Assembly: GCA_949318235.1 (NCBI GenBank) | Contig: OX439132.1 | Location: forward strand, 13,301,624-13,365,623 | Direction of reading: 5' to 3' | Length of the DNA stretch: 64,000 bases | Source: Ecdyonurus torrentis | Lineage: Eukaryota > Arthropoda > Insecta > Ephemeroptera > Heptageniidae | In this document: piece after piece, positions 28,257-49,955 of the stretch | Layout: each line of letters begins with the position of its first letter | Position numbering within the stretch: position 1 is the first letter of the stretch | Notes under the pieces: generated by a model | The model's database searches: none | What the model saw: only the letters and a program-made list of their open reading frames with translations | Told to the model about the DNA's origin: nothing | Made by a program: the position numbers and the translations under genes

Positions 28257-28568
28257 TGGGGGATCACGCTCAAAAATTTCTCTGATATAAAGTCTATACA
28301 ATTTGATTATCATAGAGTTTGTAATTTAACGCCTATTTTACACGGGAAGATTTCGAGTCTCGGTCGAGCCGAATTCCTTTCCAATATCAGTTTGCTGCTT
28401 ATTATACTTTATAACACGGTGTAACACGAAAGCCAAACACTTTCAATTTGATTATCAATATAATTTTTTTAGGGTACGTTACCTTACCTGATCACTAAAA
28501 ATATTTAATTTATTGATAATCAAATTGTATAGGCTTTGAATCAGAGAAATATTTTGAGCGTGGTTATA
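28257..28568. mobile_element. Small inverted-repeat element inside H2
   Basis: The left arm (GATCACGCTCAAAAATTTCT through ACAATTTGATTATC, 28262-28311) is the near reverse complement of 28515-28566, giving arms of about 50 bp. It is interrupted by the SINE at 28313-28443. Its outer limits are uncertain by a few bases. Confidence 0.65.
28313..28443 (+). mobile_element. tRNA-like SINE family S2, copy 2, with 14-bp target duplication
   Basis: A 131-bp insert is flanked by perfect direct repeats CAATTTGATTATCA at 28299-28312 and 28444-28457, as produced by LINE-machinery insertion. It contains the same GGTCGAGCCGAATTCC and ATAACACGGTGTAACACGAA segments as the copy near 10940. It sits inside an inverted-repeat element inside H2, so it is the youngest of the three. 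Confidence 0.8.
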
Positions 28569-29891
28569 AAATAAATAAAAAAATATATATATATTATATA
28601 TTTATTTTTGATCTGTTTTACATTTGAAAAATATTGTATTATTTTGCTCCTTTTTTTTTTTTTTTTTTTTTTTTCCTGCCTTTCTAACTTTAAATTTAAC
28701 CATCGCGGTATATCTCACTTTTCAAATTTTGAAAATGAAAATTTTGAATTGCAGGTTTTTCCTCATTTTATCCAAACGTATTTTTCCCCCCGTCAGTGAA
28801 TTTTTTACTACAGTATATTTCATTTCATTTTCTTCAATTAACATGTTGCAGGCCCCTATTTTTTTTTAATTACTAGTTATTCAAAAAAATAAAATCGTAC
28901 AAATTAAAAAAAAAAAAAAAAAAAGTTTGCTAAAAGTATCACAAATAAGTTGGAAAAAAAGTGCATATGAAATTGTTTACTGCATTATAGGATTGTAATT
29001 ATAAAACTAAAAAGTTGACCATGTACTTTTTTTTTTAACCATTTGGAAGTTAGTTTGTAGCAAAAATTGATGATAAAAATTGATGATGATAAAAATTGCA
29101 GTACCCACGCGATCATCAGATAAGAAAGGTTATTCAAATTAAAATTAGCTTTATATTATATAAGTAAAAGTTTGAAAATTTGTTTGTTAAAATTTTGTAA
29201 TGTGGTGTAACAAAATTTGTATCCTCGTACTTACAAGTTAGATTTTCATTTCTTTACATATGTTTAATAAATTCAAAATTATTTATTATTATTGTTTATT
29301 TCTCCTTATCTTATAACTTTATCGTCAAATTAAATCCCTCAAATACCTCATTTTCATCCTCATTTTCAGTAAAAACATATTAAAAAAAATACTTATTGAT
29401 TTTAAAAAATCGACTTCTAATTCGCATTCAGTTATAAATTAAAATATGTACAAAATAATAATTTAGAGAAATTCATATTTTATATGAATCAAAAACGAGC
29501 CGAGTTACTTATTTTAAAATTTTCAAACAACTCAATTACAATGAAGGAAATAATAAAAAAAAAAAAAAATCCAGAGTATGAAATGTTATGTTATTGTAAT
29601 ACCGTATGAAAATGCTATAATATTTGATGGAGCAATGCGTTTAATTTGGATACAGTATTTTCATATGACAATGATTCAAATTTTGTATCACGCATTGTCT
29701 GTAGTTGCACCATTCTATATGACTAAAAATATATTAAAAAGGGGTACCAAATCACGTATTTTTACATTTAAATTTCAAAAATTTCTTGCGGGGGTATCCC
29801 CCGCACCCCCAGCAGGGGGGTGTCCCCCCCTGCACCCCCCCTCAGTATAGTAGGCTTGGACCCCCCCCGTGACAAAATCCTGCGTACGTCC

Positions 29892-29894
<3 letters not shown>

Positions 29895-29932
<38 letters not shown>

Positions 29933-30724
29933 AAAGCATACAGATTTGAGTTTTTATTTATTTTTTTATTTTTTTAATAAAAATGTATTCACTGTAACAA
30001 ATCACCAATAAATAATTCAATGAGTTTTGCTACACATTTTATATAAACTACAATAAAAAAAAGTTTTCTTTTTCACATTTCAAAATATCTGAAACCTTGA
30101 AAGATTAAAATTGTTATACATTTTAACGGATTAAAAGAGAAATAGATTCGGGTATCATTATAGATATTATGTAAGTCGATTTGGTAGTTTAAAAGTTGCA
30201 TGGTGCTCACAATACAAATTAGATCCGTCTTGTCAAACAAGCAACTTGTAATGTGTATCCAATCGTTTCTCTATGCCCAAATCAAATGATAATTCTAAGA
30301 AACAACAACTATAGCATATACACAAAAGAGAAAACTCTTCAAACTAACTTTTATATTATACACTATATAAATTTCCTTTTACAAATTGCCGCTTGAACGT
30401 AAAAATGTTTTTACATGGTACTTTTTTTTTCCTGCTGCTGCTGATTTTAATTGCACATTCATATAAAAGAAAAGAAAAACATTGTATAACATGTGGCTAT
30501 TATGGTGTACAGTCGTAGCGAAATGAGTGTTTATATAATTATGAAATTTAGCAATTTAGCATTATATTTTTTTTTATAATAACATGAAGCTGGAAAAGAA
30601 TAACATCTCAAGAAAGTTTTTAAATCAAAATCACATGGAACCACTCTAAGGAATTCTATATGCCAATTTCAAAAAGTTTGATTGATTCTCTGCTCTATGA
30701 ATAAATATTTACTTTTGGGGAGGT
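29895..30724. other. (TA)n tract then AT-rich spacer
   Basis: A TA array (about 29895-29929) directly adjoins element H2. The rest shows nothing recognisable. Confidence 0.5.
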
Positions 30725-30941
30725 AAATCAGGTACTGCGGGATTTGACTAAAAAATTGTAAAGAAAGAAAAATCTGAAAATTTGCACAGTGATACATTAT
30801 GATATCATTGATATGGTATCTTTAAAATTGTAAAAAAAAAAAGGGAAAATCAGGTACTGCGGGAATAGACTAAAAAATTGTAAAGAAAGAAAAATCTGAA
30901 ATTTTGCACAGTGATACATTAGGATATGGTATCTTTAAAAA

Positions 30942-30977
<36 letters not shown>
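30725..30977. repeat. Two-copy tandem duplication of about 120 bp ending in an A-run
   Basis: AATCAGGTACTGCGGGA, GTAAAGAAAGAAAAATCTGA and TTTGCACAGTGATACATTA occur twice in order, about 122 bp apart, each followed by GGTATCTTTAAA and an A-run. The second copy lacks a short ATCATTGAT stretch and ends in about 35 A. Confidence 0.85.
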
Positions 30978-30980
<3 letters not shown>

Positions 30981-33753
30981 GGATTCACCATGCTAGATTT
31001 TAAATTAATATTTTTGGAAGTGTTAGTCCCATAAGAGCCCATGTTAATTTCAACAGTTATTTTCTTTCTTATCTGATGGTCAAAAGATCTGAAAATTTTA
31101 TCATAGATAGCTGTTACGTTAAATTTCAAATATCATCATAAAGTTTCGATGTTTTCTTTTTAAATTTTGAGCAACAAACCATCTATATACAACCCTTAAA
31201 ATACTTTTGAAGTACGTTACTATATACCTAGTAAAACAATTCAAATGTTTAAATATTCATTATATTAAATGCATTCAAAGATCTAATTAGTTTAATATTA
31301 TAAAATTAAATTAATGCAATGTTTATTAACAAAAGAAAAGAAAGATCAATAATATATAATATGCTATAACCAGACTAACAAATACTTGGCAATACATATC
31401 AAATTCTCAATCAAACGGAAAATTACTTTATACATCAATATATTATTTATATACACGTGTTCGCATTTTTGTTTCTTATAAAATATAAATATTACACAAA
31501 AGATATGATTAAGATTTTTTTCTGTTCCAGAGATTGATTTTTATACTCATTTTACGCATCAATAGAGCAAATCCAAGTATATAGTAAGTCAAAAGAATAT
31601 TATTTCTCCCCTCTTTGAAAGCGAAATAAAGTTATATGGCATGTTTTGTAACAAGAAAAGTGTTGAAATTTCGTAATTACGACGAGTCGCTCTTTAAGAA
31701 TTCAATTTACACTAAAAGCTAATTGAAAATCAATTCTTTATAATTTTATTACAAATTTATATTAATTTTATTGAAACTTCTATTGGATTTTAGACTTAAT
31801 ATACATTGAAATTTATATTACATAATCTATATACATATTATACATCAAGGGGTTCTACGTGAATAAAGATTTTTAATTAGTAATAAATTTATATTTTCAG
31901 TTATTCAGTTTTCAATTATTTACTCTTTGATTTAGCAAGTTATGTTAAATTATAATTATTATTTGATATACAAAAACCAAAAGAAAAAAGTTCATGTTTT
32001 GTATATACGATATACATGTAACGTGGCGCAATTTATACTGCCTCACACTGCCTATATTGCACTTACTAAAAATTTGCACAGTATACACCACAATTGGTGA
32101 TGCAACTTTGGGTTCGTTTTTCTTTATGATGAAACCAATTTTTTTTAAATATTTTGATATGCTTAAGTACTGCTTGCCTGAGAGATTGTTGGCCCTGCCA
32201 TACCACTGAAAAATTCTAATTTTTTTATGGCCTCCTAGTCTTTACAATTGATTATAATATAAACAGTGCAGATCAAAATTAATACATTTTCAAATTTGTA
32301 TAATTTAAAAAAGACAAATAATTTTTTTTACTGTGCCTCTGTCAAAAATCGGAGTAGACTGAATATATAATTTCATAGCCAGATAAAACAATATAAAAAG
32401 TATAATAATAATGAAAGATATTAGAAGTCTCACATATAAAAATATTACGAAGGTCAATTTTTATAATAAATTAAAGCTTATAATAAAATCTTTTAAGTTA
32501 TTGAATTTTGTCTGAAATTTTCTATATAGAGTCAAATGACGTTTCTAACAAGTAATTCGGCATAAAAGGTAAGAATCAATAACATATTTTTATACTATTC
32601 ATCAGTATTCATAGTATTGAATATTATCCACACACTATAAAGAAAAAAAATGCAATTTTCAATTTTATATTCGTGAACTAATAAAGAAAAATGATTAATA
32701 TTATTATTTGATAAATTATGACAATAACATACATATACATATGATAGGCATAAATCATTAATTCAACTACCATCAGTCAATGTCATAATTTTTTATATCG
32801 TATATTAAAAAAAAAGATGACTCTAAAAAAAAAAGTTAGTTATATGGAGTTAATAAAGCTTTTCCATTGTTACACCGTGACAAGGCGGCTTCATGCTACC
32901 GACAATAACAATAACAAGTGCAACAGACATGCCGACAATGGCCAATTACTATAGACGTGAATATGACTTTGAGTATACCAGTAGCCTTTCCAAGTAAAAC
33001 ACCTGCCATTTTATACTTCAAGAAAGATTTTTTTTTCTTATACGTATATATATATAAAGACATGGTAATTATATAGAGCTCTCTTTATAACTTACTACTG
33101 TATGGTGGCTCCATCATTGTCAGCTTATAATTTTTGATATTTCAGTTTGATGTTAATCGTATTCAAATTAAAATTTGTGAAGAGAGTGGATTGTAGAATA
33201 ATGTATTCTATGTATCACTGGAAATATTAAAAAAAAAAATGAGTTCAACTTACATTTAAAAAATAAAAAATAAAGTCATTATTAAAAATGTTACTTTATA
33301 TATTATACTGTATATAATATAAACTTTATCTATATATAAATCCTATTAAACGACTTGAAAAACAAGAGAGTGGGTACTTTGTCATTCGTCAGTAATTATG
33401 ATTTGTTTTACTTGTTGTAAATTCAAATAGAGAGAGAGAGAGAGACGGTTCTATTTAGTTCTTATTGCATTATTTCAAATTACCTTTAAAAAAGGAAGAA
33501 GTTTAACGTATAACTACGTATATAGTAACAACTATGGCAGCACATTAACAAAATTTACATACTCGAATCATAATTTATCATGTATATATGAAAATTCTTA
33601 GTAAAACAATAAATAATTTAATTACTAAATAATACACAGACCATTACATATCTTAAACAAAAACCATGACTATATATTGTGTTTAGTGTTTACGAAACCT
33701 GTTACACGCCAAATCGATTCAACAATAGAGAGACATTCAACATTTTCTTTTTG

Positions 33754-33784
<31 letters not shown>

Positions 33785-34550
33785 CCAGCCTGCTTACAAA
33801 TTGTTATAGTTCTTAGAATTATCCAGTAAATTTAACGTCACAAATCTTTAAAGAATTGTATTTCATGAGATGTAAGTATTTATTACATATATAATATACA
33901 AATTCAATGAATTCTTATAGTTAGTGAAATAAAAAATAATTTAATACTAATGTTTTAAATAGATAGTATATATATTTTTTAGTAACCAAGTGTCTTGTGT
34001 CTAAATATTTCAGATTCGTGATTAAAGTTTTTTTCCACCATCCCTATAAAATTTAAATGTAATTGTGCTAACTTTTGGAGCTATATTTAAAATAATGGTC
34101 TCTGAAAATTTCTTTATTGGCGAAAAATGTATTTTATAACGTTAAACATTTATAATAATAATAATAATTGAAAAATTCATATATGCACATTCATCTTCTG
34201 TATTTTTCTCACATAAACTGGAAACCTTTTATGGCTATTATTATTAATTATACTATTACTATACACATAAACTATAGGTAATAAATCATATTGCATTGCA
34301 AAGTTGATAAGTATAAACGCCCAAAATATCACCAGCATCGATTTGAAAACAGAAGAAAAATTCCTGGTACTTTTACTTATATCAAATCAATATTTTCAAC
34401 ATATAAAAGCTTATAATATATTATGATATACTGATATATTAGACATATAGCGTCATTAAGATCTTAAAGTAATTTATAAGGATTAAACTTAATCAACTTT
34501 AACCCATCTATCAATTTAAAATATTGTTTTACAAGAATATAATATAGAAG
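30978..34550. other. AT-rich non-coding spacer
   Basis: No gene is assigned. A small GA array at 33429-33445, a T-run at 33759-33784, and a less AT-rich patch at 32880-33000 are the only landmarks. Confidence 0.5.
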
Positions 34551-34632
<82 letters not shown>

Positions 34633-34656
34633 GAGAGAGAGAGAGAGAGAGAGAAA
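34551..34656. repeat. Imperfect (GA)n array with GACA interruptions
   Basis: About 106 bp of GA repeats broken by ACAGAC units near 34587 and 34624. Confidence 0.95.
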
Positions 34657-34796
34657 GGTTGTAATATCCATTATGATAAATTACCTAAGATTTTATATAA
34701 TAATTATTATTTTAATTAATGACTTAAAAGTAATATATTTTTGGAACTAGCTAATAATTTTTTTGCTCAACAGAAAAATATTGTGTGTGTGTGTAA

Positions 34797-44037
<9,241 letters not shown>

Positions 44038-44309
44038 ATAGAAATTAAATATCTGTAATGTTTATATATTAATATATGGTACTGTCTTATCATACATATT
44101 TATATTACATATTATATATTTCCGAAAACGTTCATGTTTGTGTGATTTAATTTTAACATAGCTATGTATAATTTTAGAGACTAGTGAATTCAGTTTTTAA
44201 TAGGTACATTTTAGTGACGTAATTTTATTTGTTAAAATTTAACATAAACTATCAGCGAGTGTAAAGCCCAGGGTCTTCAAGTAGAAGGTAAGACCAAATT
44301 TCTTCATTC

Positions 44310-44381
<72 letters not shown>
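44310..44381. repeat. (TA)n microsatellite
   Basis: About 72 bp of TA with one phase shift near 44320. Confidence 0.95.
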
Positions 44382-44383
<2 letters not shown>

Positions 44384-44470
44384 CATCTAATATATTAATA
44401 CCAAGAAAATTATATAAAAAACCACTGTGTTGTGATAGTGATGCTATGTTTTCGTACAATGAAACACAAC

Positions 44471-44474
<4 letters not shown>

Positions 44475-44535
<61 letters not shown>
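44475..44535. repeat. (GA)30 microsatellite
   Basis: An uninterrupted GA array of about 61 bp, about 95 bp after the TA array. Confidence 0.95.
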
Positions 44536-44539
<4 letters not shown>

Positions 44540-45212
44540 TACATTATATTATTAAATTAACATATAATTTTAAGGCATGTAATTCATATATAATGAAGAA
44601 TTTTTAAAATGATATTTCCTAATTTGAGTTTTACCTAATTTTGATCTATAGATTCCCCATAACTTGCGGGGCTAAATCTAAATTGTATATATAAGTAAAT
44701 ATTTTACTTCACATCATATTATGCTTTTTTTTTTTTTTTAACTCATTGCAACCGTCTCTTGTAAATATGCATTTTTATTTTGATGAATGCATGTGCATAT
44801 TGTATTTTGATAATGTTAGTAGGCATTTGATTCCTCATTACTTCAGAATTTTAATATTTCTTATTTACTCTATATTATATAAAATAAAATACATTATATT
44901 TAGGGAGGTTATCGGTTTAAAAAAAACACGCTTAAAAATGACTATGGCTTAAAAAATGTAAAAAAAAATGTCTAGTAATTCTCATTAAAATTCCTCCGAA
45001 ATCAGTGGATTAGTTTTCTCAAAAATCGCCCCAAAATAAAAACGTGTTTTCCCCCATAGCGTAATGTTAAAATAGGGGACCTTTTGCTTTCCCCGCGTCT
45101 CCCCGCGCGATAAACCGATAAGGTCCATTGGATTTGCTTTAAATTTTATTTACATCGCTTTTGACGCCATTAATTTGAAGGTAGCATTTTTTTTATACTT
45201 TAAATATATATA

Positions 45213-46459
45213 CCCGTGATACACAAAAAGTCTGATAAATGATTTATAAAGCATTGATAAATTTTGACTGATAAAGATATTATAAAATATGTATAAAGGT
45301 CTGATAAAAGTCTTATATGCGACACTTTTCAAACTTTTATCAGTCAAATTACCATGTATAAGCATAGGACAAATTTTTTCGTTTCTCCTATGCTTATACA
45401 TGTAAAATTTTACATTGAAATTTGACTTGTAAGCTGATAAAACACTGAATAAAATCTGATAAATGTCTGATAAAAAGCTGATAAATGTCTGATAAAAAGC
45501 TGATAAATGTTTGATAAAAAGCTGATAAATGTCTGATAAAAAGCTGATAAATAATTATGCATTTTTCTCTTCCCTTCCCTCCCCCTTCCCCCTCCCTCCC
45601 TCCTGTACCCTTCATCCCACATTCCACCCAGCACTACCCACTTCAATGTTTGTCATAACATTGTTGCCAATTTTGCCTTGTATTACAAAATATTCTTATT
45701 AATTGATATTCTTCAATTAATAAGAGAAAAAAACTTTATTTTTCAAAGGATGCATCGGATTATAGGAGCGGATGAGTCGCACACATCGGTAATCGTAACA
45801 GCTTGAGATCAAGTTGGTTTCCTAGCTGAAACACATGAAATACAATTAATTACAATAAATATTGAAATAATTATTAATGTGAACATGTCACTTACCTATA
45901 TATTAACATGATGACCACATGAAGCTCCTCTTACAAGTAGGTGAAGCTTCTTGCTGCTTAGTTTTAATTGAAATATGTAAGCGCTAACAAAGTGCGTGCA
46001 TACTGCTCTGGCTGACTTGTGCTACTGCCTGCTACCTCTGCTCTTGCTGTACACTCCAAAATTTTCTAAGTCCTCAACGGTTTCGTCTACCAAAAGAGGC
46101 GCCTCGCGTTCCCCTCCAAATTTATTTCCCGTTAGGTCATCAAACTTTTATCAGACTTTTGAAAAATTTCAAATTTTATTTTTAAGTTTATATATTCATA
46201 CTTTTATCAGATGTTTGAAATTTAAAAAAAAAAATAATCAAACGTTTATCAGTCATTTATAATTATCAAACTTTTATCAATACTTTATAATATATTTATC
46301 ATACTTTTTTCAGTTTTTACTCCTAGATTCAAAAAATTCTATCAAACTCTATCAGTCCTTTATCCATGTATTATCAGACAAAAACACTACTATCAAATGT
46401 TTATAAGCACTTAATCAAGGCTTTCTCAAACTTTTATCAGCATTTTCGTATGGCTCGGG
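45213..46459. mobile_element. TIR element T2 with internal minisatellite (1.25 kb)
   Basis: The left end starts CCCGTGATACACAAAAAGTC and the right end finishes GACTGGCTCGGG-like, actually TTTTCGTATGGCTCGGG, both flanked by TATATATA. Inside each end, CTGATAAA motifs on the left face TTTATCAG motifs on the right (many copies at 46146-46442). The centre (about 45950-46140) is less AT-rich and has no convincing protein frame. Confidence 0.6.
45433..45553. repeat. 22-bp minisatellite inside T2
   Basis: The unit GCTGATAAATGTCTGATAAA plus AA repeats about five times, the first unit degenerate. The unit is itself made of two CTGATAAA half-units. Confidence 0.9.
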
Positions 46460-47139
46460 TATATATATTTTCTATATTATACTAGTCTTTCTTTTTGCGT
46501 ATAGATGCCTTTTTTTTACACTTCTTATGGCCAGTCTGAGCCTGCTTGCTTGTTTACTTGCCTTGCCTGTATACTTACTTAATTACTTACATTACTAACA
46601 AGTAAGTATTTATTTAATTTTTTTGTTATAAGAGATTGATAAAGGTCATGCTATATTGAAACTCATAAGTTCAAAATAATGACTTTTGTAAACTACGTAA
46701 ATACAAAAGATAAAAAGAATCTAGCACTTGTTATAGTTTGCCAGCTATTGATAACCAATAATAGCGGTGAATAATCTGATCAATTTTTGTTTTCTTCAAT
46801 TAAGGTCTGGATATTTATGGTTTTGTGTATAAAAAGATGAATATTTTTTAGGAATTGTAGTATGTACCGTTTGATATATACATATTGAAATAATAATAAA
46901 TAATAAATATTTTATTTGAATTTTTTGATATAGCATGCCATACTCGCCACTGATGCGGAGCAGACAGTGCCAGGTCAACAAGGCATCATTTTATAAGTTG
47001 TTTGGAGAGAGAGAGAGAGAGAGATGCATGACAGGATGGTATTAGGCTGTCACTCATCAGTGTTGCTGCTTCTTTAACCCTTGCCTGTCTAGCTTTCTTC
47101 CTTACCGCACTTGCGTGTAACTTTGACTGACCAAAACCA

Positions 47140-47173
<34 letters not shown>

Positions 47174-48094
47174 TCCTCTCTCGTGACTAATAACTGACTT
47201 GGCTATAACGACATAATTCAAGTCATGTATATTTATAACAAAAACACAAACACGCAAAGTGACAACAAGTAAAATTAATATAATCAAAAAGTCAAAATGT
47301 CTATCAAATATTTTTTAATATAATTACCAAATTACTCCCTCATGCCACGAAGCTTTCTGTTTTTATAATTGTTGAAATTATATACGCATAACATAAGTGA
47401 TAAAATCATACAAGACAATCAACTGTTTTGAGTGACAAGTTAAATTAGTATGTAAATAAAAAAAAAAGTTTTCAAATAAAAGAGACGGCATAGTACAAAT
47501 GATAAGATAGTATATTAATAATGGATACCAAACTCATTTCATTTGAAGTTAATGCTGCCTCCGTTACAGCATAAAATCATAACATTTTATTTTTTTATTT
47601 TTTTTTTTGTTCGCAGCAAAAGAAAAAAATAAATATAATGATATAGTATACCATGGACCAACTATTATCTTCTTATTGTTATACTTATACAGTTTGTTTC
47701 CAGCCGTTAGTTATAGTAAAGAATGGTTCATATTTCAATTAACAGTTTCAATCAGTATAGTTTGAGTCACTTGTGAACTCACCACTTCAATAAAAAACAA
47801 CTTTGGTGGACTTTTCTTCCTGTATTAATTACAGATTAACTAATTGTTTACAGGCTTGTATGACATAGGTTGTAGCTTGGTCACAAATATGAAAACTCAA
47901 TTTTTAATACCATAAAGTCTTAAATTTTATAATTTAAATTTTATAATTTATTTGCATATTTCTTATCGCTATAGCTCTAAAAGTAGGAGTTTCTTAAAAG
48001 TGCGTGTATACTTTAAATTCTGTATAAAAGTCGTTTTGATTTTATATAAAAATTCTATAATATCAATCCAAATAGTTTCAAATAATTATATAAA

Positions 48095-48096
<2 letters not shown>
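46460..48096. other. AT-rich spacer with small GA and CT arrays
   Basis: GA array at about 47006-47024 and CT array at about 47142-47170. Nothing else is recognised. Confidence 0.5.

Positions 48097-48130
<34 letters not shown>
48097..48130. repeat. (CT)17 microsatellite
   Basis: A CT array of about 34 bp. Confidence 0.9.
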
Positions 48131-48134
<4 letters not shown>

Positions 48135-48354
48135 AATACTTTCATGTATACAAGTGTCAGATGGATGATGTTATATTGTGTATTGTGGCCTCAGGTTCAA
48201 CACATTGCACGCGATGAACATAACATGTCAAGTCAAGTCTAAAAGAGAAACGTAACCTTGGTAAACTGCATATTTCCTGTCAACTTGCGTGAATATCAGC
48301 ACACGCTCCATCGTCAATTAACCAACTGTAGTATAGAAACTTCCATATAACATA

Positions 48355-48355
48355 C

Positions 48356-48414
<59 letters not shown>
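48355..48414. repeat. (GA)n microsatellite
   Basis: About 60 bp of GA with one AAA interruption near 48374. Opposite in strand to the CT array about 230 bp upstream. Confidence 0.95.
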
Positions 48415-48417
<3 letters not shown>

Positions 48418-49912
48418 TAACTAACCTGTCAATTATTATACTTATTTATTATTGTTTATATATTGTTCAACACACTCATATATTATATAAAAATATTTAA
48501 TTACTCTTTTAATTACTAGGTTTTACAAAGTATTTGAAAATTATTTGCTCAGTTTTTCTCTCTCTCTCTAGTTTTGTTGTTATTTCTTAAATCGTTATTG
48601 AGAAAAGTTGCGCAACAAATTGACAATGTCTTGCTATTTTTATGACGTGCATGGAGTGACAAAATATATATAAATATGAGTGTATAAATGTATCTTGAAT
48701 GTATACACATTGTAGGAAGAAGAAAAAAAAGTGCACTTTTTATACGTTTTAAAATAAAGTCTCTCTCTTTTTTTAATCTATTTATCTTACAATTTAAATT
48801 CTTATTCAAAACTTAATGAAAAAATAACATTTTATTTTTTTAATTTATATGTGTGATATCGTATAATACAAAGTAATTACAAAAATACATGTACAGCACA
48901 AAACATAAAAAGTTGATCTATCAAATGCCTGAATACTTTCAATATTTTAATTTAAAAAGTACCAACTCACACTATCCAGCAACAAACATAATTTGAGCTC
49001 ATATTTTAAATCTGATGATTTTAATGATACATGACATATGTGATGATTATTTTAATCATTATTCTTGATGAAAATGCTATATTTTTTAATATATATATAT
49101 TTTTTTGTATGGAAAAAAAATTACATAGAAGTAATCAAAAATGTATTTTTCTCATATGTGAGGTACTTTTTTTTTAATACATATTATGAGTTTTGTCTTG
49201 TTTTACCAGAGGGCATTATTGGCCTGTCTCGCGGTTTCACCCTCAACATAACCCTTGCATGTCAGGGACACAAATAATTTGGAGTACAGTAACTGAGATT
49301 ACACATAATATATAATGTTGACAATCTCAGTGTTATAATAATTATTTTATACCAAACAGTGAGATTGAAAACTTTTTATTGTTATCATTTTTTGTTGTGC
49401 ATGCAGTATTACATGTAAGGATTATAACGTTGCGGTTATTTCCAACATTATATGTTATTTTTTATTTTAGTCAACGATTCTAAAAATAAGTTAATTCGTG
49501 TCCTCTAGGATATATCTATTCGTGTCCTCTATACTTTTATATAAGATTGTTGTTTTTTGGCAGGAAAATTAATTAAATATCATTATCATGATAATAGCTC
49601 AAAATATGAAAATTTGCTGCTGCTTCAGAGAACATTTTACTATACAATTAACACAATTAAAGTTTCTAATAAAAGAATGATTTAATTATTTAAAAAAAAA
49701 ATGAAGAAAGTTGTCAACCAGTAATAAATAAGCTTGCTTCTCAGATCATACACACTACTGAATATGTAACTTATTATCAGAAAATAATTTTAAAATTTAT
49801 TGACATATATACACACTTATAAAAAATATAATTACATTTTATACAATAAATTTAATTAATTTTTGCAATTAACATAACTACCTAATTAATCTACAATAAC
49901 CATTAAATATAT

Positions 49913-49955
<43 letters not shown>

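Larger units (their letters stand above)
27812..29894. mobile_element. hAT-like element H2 (2.08 kb, non-autonomous)
   Basis: The ends are CAGGGACGTACGCA and TGCGTACGTCCCTG, with GC-rich runs just inside each end (G/C homopolymers near 27829-27859 and 29790-29875). Both flanks are TATATATA, compatible with an 8-bp hAT-type duplication but ambiguous inside a TA tract. The interior is AT-rich with long A and T runs and has no transposase frame. It carries an inner MITE (28257-28568) and a SINE. Confidence 0.75.

Noticed and set aside
45433..45553. CRISPR-like regular repeats
   Set aside because: Units are contiguous with no unique spacers, within a eukaryotic transposon-like element.
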